DNA from: an uncultured Eubacteriales bacterium
GTDB taxonomy: Bacteria; Bacillota_A; Clostridia; Lachnospirales; Lachnospiraceae
Length of the DNA stretch: 18,497 nucleotides
Assembly (NCBI GenBank): GCA_902803345.1
Contig: CADCPV010000147.1
Coordinates: forward strand, 1 to 18,497
Direction: 5' to 3'
Shown piece after piece: positions 14,812-18,497 of the stretch (position 1 is the first letter of the stretch; each line of letters opens with the position of its first letter). Under the pieces are notes generated by a model, which was not told the DNA's origin, did not search any database, and saw only the letters and a program-made list of their open reading frames with translations. Position numbers and translations under genes: made by a program.

Positions 14812-15972
14812 TTAAGTCTCCTCGTTCTGTTTCCGCATTTCTTCAATCCATTCAGCGGCGGGGCCGGTGGTGCACAGGATACCGTAAGTCTCGTGGAAAA
14901 CGACAACGCCTACGCTGATCTGATCCTTTATGCGGTGACGGACATAATAATCGATCCGTTCTCCCATGAGGCGCATCGCGCGTTCCATGATTCCGCGATC
15001 ATGCATGAGCCGCAGCATTTCCTCGGTCATCACGCAGTCCAGAATCGCACGCGCAAGCTCTGCGTCGGCTCCCGCCCGGATCGCAAAGGCTGCCATCAGC
15101 TCTGCCCGGCCGTCTCCTTCACGGGAATGGGTATTCATGATTCCGCCGGAAAGCTTGACAAGTTTCCCGATCTGTCCGATCAGAAGCACCTCCCGATATC
15201 CTTCCGATACTGCCATGTCGAGCGTCCGGCCGATATAATTGGAGCACTTGACAAGCCTTGATTCATCAAGCTGACACACTGTTTTTGCGAAATCCGTTCC
15301 GTAATTGCCGGGAGAAATGATCAGCCGCTCCTCGCCAAGTGCCTTCTTCTGCCGGATTTCCAGCTCAATGCTTTCAATCATGGCTTCCTCGCTCATCGGC
15401 TCCACAATTCCGCTCGTCCCGAGAATGGAGATCCCGCCGACGATGCCGAGCCGCGGATTGAAGGTTTTTTTTGCAATCTCAACCCCCTCCGGCACGGAAA
15501 TCACAATGCTGAGCCCCGTCATCTCGCCGCATTCATCGAGCGCTTCTTCTGCCGCCCTTTTGATCATTTCACGGGGAACCGGATTGATCGCCGCCTCTCC
15601 GACCGGTTCTTTCAGTCCGGGCTTCGTTACGCGTCCGACACCGAGTCCTCCGTCGATCACAATTCCCTGCTCCGGGCGAAGCTGTACTGCCGCATACACT
15701 AAGATACCATTCGTCACATCCGGATCGTCGCCGCTGTATTTTTTGATCGCGCAGGATGCCGTGCCGCGAGAAAGCGTCGGTTCGAGCACCGAGAGGTCAA
15801 GTGCGATGCCCTTCGGCGTCAGGATGTGTACCGTTTCCGGTGCGCGGCCTCGAAGAAGCAGGATCGTTGCCGCTTTTGCCGCTGCTGCCGCGCAGGTACC
15901 GGTGGTATAGCCGAAGTACAGCTTTTTGCCGTCTTTCAGGGTGTAATAGGCTTCAATGCCGGATTCATGCAT
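14812..15972 (-). CDS. cbiD: cobalt-precorrin-5B C1-methyltransferase
   Basis: A 386-residue enzyme that methylates C1 of cobalt-precorrin-5B using SAM; it is specific to the anaerobic pathway and unrelated to the other methylases. The signature GYTTGTCAAAAAKAA begins at residue 21. Other family stretches are KKYSGDDPDVTNG, INPVPREMI, LGTSGIVEPMSEEA and ISPGNYGTDFA. The ATG at 15972 has GGGAGG six bases upstream; a second ATG lies four bases downstream in another frame and is not used. It overlaps cobD by eight bases. The length is slightly above average, with a short C-terminal tail. Confidence 0.95.
   Translation of the reverse strand: MHESGIEAYYTLKDGKKLYFGYTTGTCAAAAAKAATILLLRGRAPETVHILTPKGIALDLSVLEPTLSRGTASCAIKKYSGDDPDVTNGILVYAAVQLRPEQGIVIDGGLGVGRVTKPGLKEPVGEAAINPVPREMIKRAAEEALDECGEMTGLSIVISVPEGVEIAKKTFNPRLGIVGGISILGTSGIVEPMSEEAMIESIELEIRQKKALGEERLIISPGNYGTDFAKTVCQLDESRLVKCSNYIGRTLDMAVSEGYREVLLIGQIGKLVKLSGGIMNTHSREGDGRAELMAAFAIRAGADAELARAILDCVMTEEMLRLMHDRGIMERAMRLMGERIDYYVRHRIKDQISVGVVVFHETYGILCTTGPAAEWIEEMRKQNEET
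14818..14823 (-). promoter_or_regulatory. ribosome binding site for the GTG start of cbiL
   Basis: GAGGAG on the minus strand six bases before GTG at 14811, within the last codons of cbiD. Confidence 0.65.
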
Positions 15973-17014
15973 GGAGAACCTCCCGAACCGCCCGAATCAG
16001 CGCCTCGTTTTCCTCATGTTTTTTCACCGCAACGCGGCAGTCGCCGGGCAGAAGCCCGCGGTAGTTTTCACAGTTTCGAATCAGGATACCCCGCTGCAAA
16101 AGGCCCTCATACAGGCCTTGTACGCCCTGAAGAAGAAAGTAGTTCGCATCACCGGGAAGCACGGAAATACCGAGACGGGACAGTTCTTCTGTAAGATATT
16201 TTTTCTCTTCCCGGACCAGGGTTCGCGCTTTTTCTGCCCAATTCCGGCAGGAAAGCGCCGCAATCCCCGCAGCCTGCGAAACAGAGGAAACATTCCAGGG
16301 CTGAGAACTTTCGGAGATACGCCGGAGAAGTTCCCGGTTCGGGCATACTGCATACCCGAGGCGAAGACCGGCCATCGCATAGGTTTTGGTAAAAGCCCGA
16401 AGCAGAAATACCCGGTCATCCGGCAAAAGCTCCGAAACAAGCGACGGCGATTCCTCCTCCGCGAGTTCTCCGAAGCATTCGTCCAGAAACAGCCAGGTCT
16501 TGGTTTTGCGGCAGCGCTCCAGGATTTTCAGCAGAAGCTCCCGGTCCACCAGTCGTCCCGTCGGATTATTGGGGCTGCAGAGCATCAGAAGTCCCGTATC
16601 TTCCCGGATTTCCGAAAGGATCCGCTCTGTCACTGAAAAACCTTCTTCCCGAACAAGCGGGAAAAACCGTATTTTGCAGTTCGATGCCGAAAGTGCAGCT
16701 TCATAGTCGGAAAAAGACGGAACCGGAAGCAGCGTTTCCGCAGGTCTTACGGCTGCAACAAACTGGTAAATCAGTTCCGCCGCGCCGTTTCCGCAGATGA
16801 TCCGGTCCGGATTGGTGTCAAGTGCCTCCGCGATCCGGTTCCGCAGTTCTTCACAGTACGGGTCCGGGTAGGCTTCAAGATGTTCCGCCACATTCCGTAC
16901 TGCATCCCGGACCTCCACGGGCGTCCCCAGGGGATTCACGTTGACTGAGAAATCCAGCCTGATATCATTCCGGTAAATATCCCCCCCGTGGGTGTATTGG
17001 TTGTGGATGATCAT
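15965..17014 (-). CDS. cobD: L-threonine O-3-phosphate decarboxylase
   Basis: A 349-residue fold-type I PLP enzyme of the class I/II aminotransferase family. It decarboxylates threonine phosphate to (R)-1-amino-2-propanol O-2-phosphate, the linker used by CbiB. Early HGGD, FSVNVNPLG, CGNGAAELIY, SPNNPTG near 148-154, and the probable PLP lysine K210 in AFTKTYAMAGLRLGY support this. Histidinol-phosphate aminotransferase is the main alternative, but HGG...D at the N-terminus and the position next to cbiB favour CobD. The ATG at 17014 overlaps the cbiB stop as ATGA, with GGAGG nine bases upstream; a longer in-frame start lies inside cbiB and has no family match. No threonine kinase is seen nearby to supply the substrate. 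Confidence 0.93.
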   Translation of the reverse strand: MIIHNQYTHGGDIYRNDIRLDFSVNVNPLGTPVEVRDAVRNVAEHLEAYPDPYCEELRNRIAEALDTNPDRIICGNGAAELIYQFVAAVRPAETLLPVPSFSDYEAALSASNCKIRFFPLVREEGFSVTERILSEIREDTGLLMLCSPNNPTGRLVDRELLLKILERCRKTKTWLFLDECFGELAEEESPSLVSELLPDDRVFLLRAFTKTYAMAGLRLGYAVCPNRELLRRISESSQPWNVSSVSQAAGIAALSCRNWAEKARTLVREEKKYLTEELSRLGISVLPGDANYFLLQGVQGLYEGLLQRGILIRNCENYRGLLPGDCRVAVKKHEENEALIRAVREVLHA

Positions 17015-18012
17015 ATGCCGAACCCTCCGAGCGCGAGGAATAGCCCGAAACTGAATGCGCCAAACAGAAGGAGCCAAAAAACCGTTGTTCCGTACATCAG
17101 CCGGCAGCTCCTTCCAACATCCGCGCGTTCAATCTCCCGGTCCGGATCGCCGAGCGTCGGCTTTTCATGTACAACGCCGAAATAACTGGCCGGACCGCCG
17201 AGCTGAAGATGCAGCGCGCCGGCGCAGACGGATTCGGTCTGTGCCGAGTTCGGACTTGCATGTTTCCTGCGGTCCCGTTTCCAGATTTGTGCTGCCTTCT
17301 TCCCATCACAGTTCCGGAAGATTGCGGCGGACAGGATCATGCCCAGCGCAGACAGTCTTGCCGGGATGAAGTTTACAACATCGTCCATTTTCGCAGCAAA
17401 GCGGCCGAAATACAGGTACTTCTCGTTTTTGTAGCCGACCATGGAATCCATGGTGTTGATCGCTTTATAGAAGAACCCGCCCACCGGGCCGCCGAGCATC
17501 ATGAAGAAAAGCGGCGCAATGACGCCGTCGGAAGTGTTCTCCGCAACCGTTTCTACCGTTGCCCGGAGCACCGCTTCCTCCGAAAGCTGATCGGTGTCCC
17601 GTCCGACCAGCATACCGACCTGCTTCCGGCCGGCTTCCAATCCTTCGTCCGTGAGACAGCGCACGACCTTCGCGGCTTCCTTCTGCAGACAGCGTGCCGC
17701 GAAGATCTGCCAGCACATAAAGGCACAGACAGCAAAATAAAGCCAGGGATGGACAAAGAAACAGAGCCACAGAATCCCGAAGGCAGTACCGGCGCTGATG
17801 AAGGGAATTAGAAGCGCCATCACCGTACCGGCCGCAAACTCCCCCCGATCGGTTTTCGGAAAAAGCTTCCGCAGGTTTTTCTCCAAAAAAGAAATCAGTT
17901 TTCCGATCAGGATGACCGGGTGCGGAAGGAACCAGACCGGATCTCCTAAAAAGCAGTCAACCGCAAAGCCCGTGAAAATCGCCCCAAGTGTCATGATCCA
18001 CAGAAGTCTCAT
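17011..18012 (-). CDS. cbiB: adenosylcobinamide-phosphate synthase
   Basis: A 333-residue integral membrane protein that joins adenosylcobyric acid to aminopropanol phosphate. The N-terminus (hydrophobic residues about 5-22, then DCFLGDPVWFLPHPV) is classic CbiB/CobD(Pseudomonas). ETVAENTSDGVIAPLFF starts at 154, KAINTMDSMVGY at 183, and NSAQTESVCAGAL near 255. Further membrane segments are visible near 62-87, 90-106 and at the extreme C-terminus (about 310-333). The ATG at 18012 overlaps the stop of the ABC ATPase gene (ATGA) and follows AAAGGAG by seven bases. Confidence 0.95.
   Translation of the reverse strand: MRLLWIMTLGAIFTGFAVDCFLGDPVWFLPHPVILIGKLISFLEKNLRKLFPKTDRGEFAAGTVMALLIPFISAGTAFGILWLCFFVHPWLYFAVCAFMCWQIFAARCLQKEAAKVVRCLTDEGLEAGRKQVGMLVGRDTDQLSEEAVLRATVETVAENTSDGVIAPLFFMMLGGPVGGFFYKAINTMDSMVGYKNEKYLYFGRFAAKMDDVVNFIPARLSALGMILSAAIFRNCDGKKAAQIWKRDRRKHASPNSAQTESVCAGALHLQLGGPASYFGVVHEKPTLGDPDREIERADVGRSCRLMYGTTVFWLLLFGAFSFGLFLALGGFGI
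17024..17028 (-). promoter_or_regulatory. ribosome binding site deciding the cobD start
   Basis: GGAGG on the minus strand nine bases before the ATG at 17014, inside cbiB. Confidence 0.6.
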
Positions 18013-18497
18013 ACCTCTGCTCCTTTCACAGACTGAAACAGTTCCTCAGGTTCCACCAGAAGGGACCGGGACTTCGCGTACGCTAAAAGATCCTGATTCT
18101 TTCGGTTCGCTTCTCCGAAATCCTGCACGCAGCAGATGACACTGCCGCAGGATTCGATCAGTTTTTCTGCCCTTTCTGCCGCAGTATCATCCGGAATCCG
18201 GTAAGGCGGCACAGAAACAAGCTCTGCCGCCAGCGCCTTTGCGACCGGATAGTCCAGATCATTCTCCTGCAGGATCCCGGCAGCAAAAGGAATCCCGTTC
18301 CGCTGCAATGCCCGGTACAGGGGAATGCCCGACCCGCTTCCGCCGATGACAAAAGCTTTCGGTGATCCTGATACAGGACGCATCTCGAGGCTTCCGAACA
18401 ATGCGTTGTAGCTGCCCTGCTCAATGCCGTACAGTTCCCGGATATACTCATCGCGGAAGATTTCCTCGGGTGTTCCGCAGCGGTCCACCCGGTGATC
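18009..18497 (-). CDS. C-terminal part of ABC transporter ATPase with extra domain (partial, cut by right edge)
   Basis: The frame continues past base 18497, so the start and the ATP-binding motifs are outside the window; 162 residues are visible. The first part (CGTPEEIF, then IRELYGI and GSYNALFGSLE) matches the end of FecE/BtuD-type ATPases of iron-siderophore and cobalamin importers, just after the ATPase core. About 115 residues follow that such ATPases normally lack: a segment beginning AFVIGGSGSGIPLYRALQ, with ENDLDYPVAKALAAE and ICCVQDFGEANRKN later, suggesting a small alpha/beta nucleotide-binding-like domain. It overlaps cbiB by four bases, so corrinoid or cobalt-chelate import is the likely role. 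The identity is inferred from a fragment. The GTG at 18486-18488 is internal, not a start. Confidence 0.7.
   Translation of the reverse strand, partial: DHRVDRCGTPEEIFRDEYIRELYGIEQGSYNALFGSLEMRPVSGSPKAFVIGGSGSGIPLYRALQRNGIPFAAGILQENDLDYPVAKALAAELVSVPPYRIPDDTAAERAEKLIESCGSVICCVQDFGEANRKNQDLLAYAKSRSLLVEPEELFQSVKGAEV

Noticed and set aside
17015..17077. Upstream extension of cobD by 21 codons
   Set aside because: It overlaps cbiB in another frame, does not resemble CobD, and the ATG at 17014 has GGAGG at good spacing.
1..18497. Cobalamin riboswitch, CRISPR array, tRNA/rRNA genes or insertion sequences
   Set aside because: There is no non-coding stretch longer than about 20 bases in the window in which a riboswitch or array could sit, and no transposase, direct-repeat array or RNA gene was recognised.

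Overview
The window is almost entirely one long, leftward-transcribed operon for anaerobic (early cobalt insertion) adenosylcobalamin biosynthesis. The set cbiD, cbiG, cbiL, cbiF, cbiH, cbiJ, cbiE and cbiT, the strong AGGAGG-type ribosome sites, the occasional GTG/TTG starts and the gene order point to an anaerobic Firmicute, most likely a moderately GC-rich member of Clostridia. This placement rests on family knowledge; no search could be run.

Reading in the direction of transcription (right to left): the C-terminal part of an ABC-transporter ATPase with an unusual extra domain (cut by the right edge), then cbiB, cobD, cbiD, cbiL, cbiF, cbiG, cbiH, a cbiJ-cbiE-cbiT triple fusion, cbiA, cbiP, cbiC, cobT (with an N-terminal eight-cysteine domain), cobU, cobS, a second, short CobU-like gene, cobC, and finally a two-gene AmmeMemoRadiSam module: a LigB/Memo-AMMECR1 fusion followed by the radical SAM enzyme AmrS. 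Every junction is an overlap (often ATGA) or a gap of at most 11 bases, so the genes are probably one transcript with translational coupling. No promoter, terminator or cobalamin riboswitch is visible inside the window; the leader must lie to the right of base 18497. At the far left the 3' end of an unrelated, convergent plus-strand gene stops 18 bases from the end of amrS.

Together the genes cover: corrin ring methylation and contraction from cobalt-factor II to cobyrinate (CbiL, H, F, G, D, J, T, E, C); amidation (CbiA, CbiP); the aminopropanol arm (CobD, CbiB); and nucleotide loop assembly (CobU, CobT, CobS, CobC). Not seen here: a cobaltochelatase (CbiK/CbiX), uroporphyrinogen methyltransferase and precorrin-2 dehydrogenase, an ATP:corrinoid adenosyltransferase, a threonine kinase, and any lower-ligand base synthesis gene. 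These would have to be encoded elsewhere.

The most interesting parts are the uncharacterised AmmeMemoRadiSam pair translationally linked to the cobalamin genes, two CobU-type proteins that keep different halves of the family motif set, the cysteine-rich domain fused to CobT, and the non-transporter domain at the end of the ABC ATPase.
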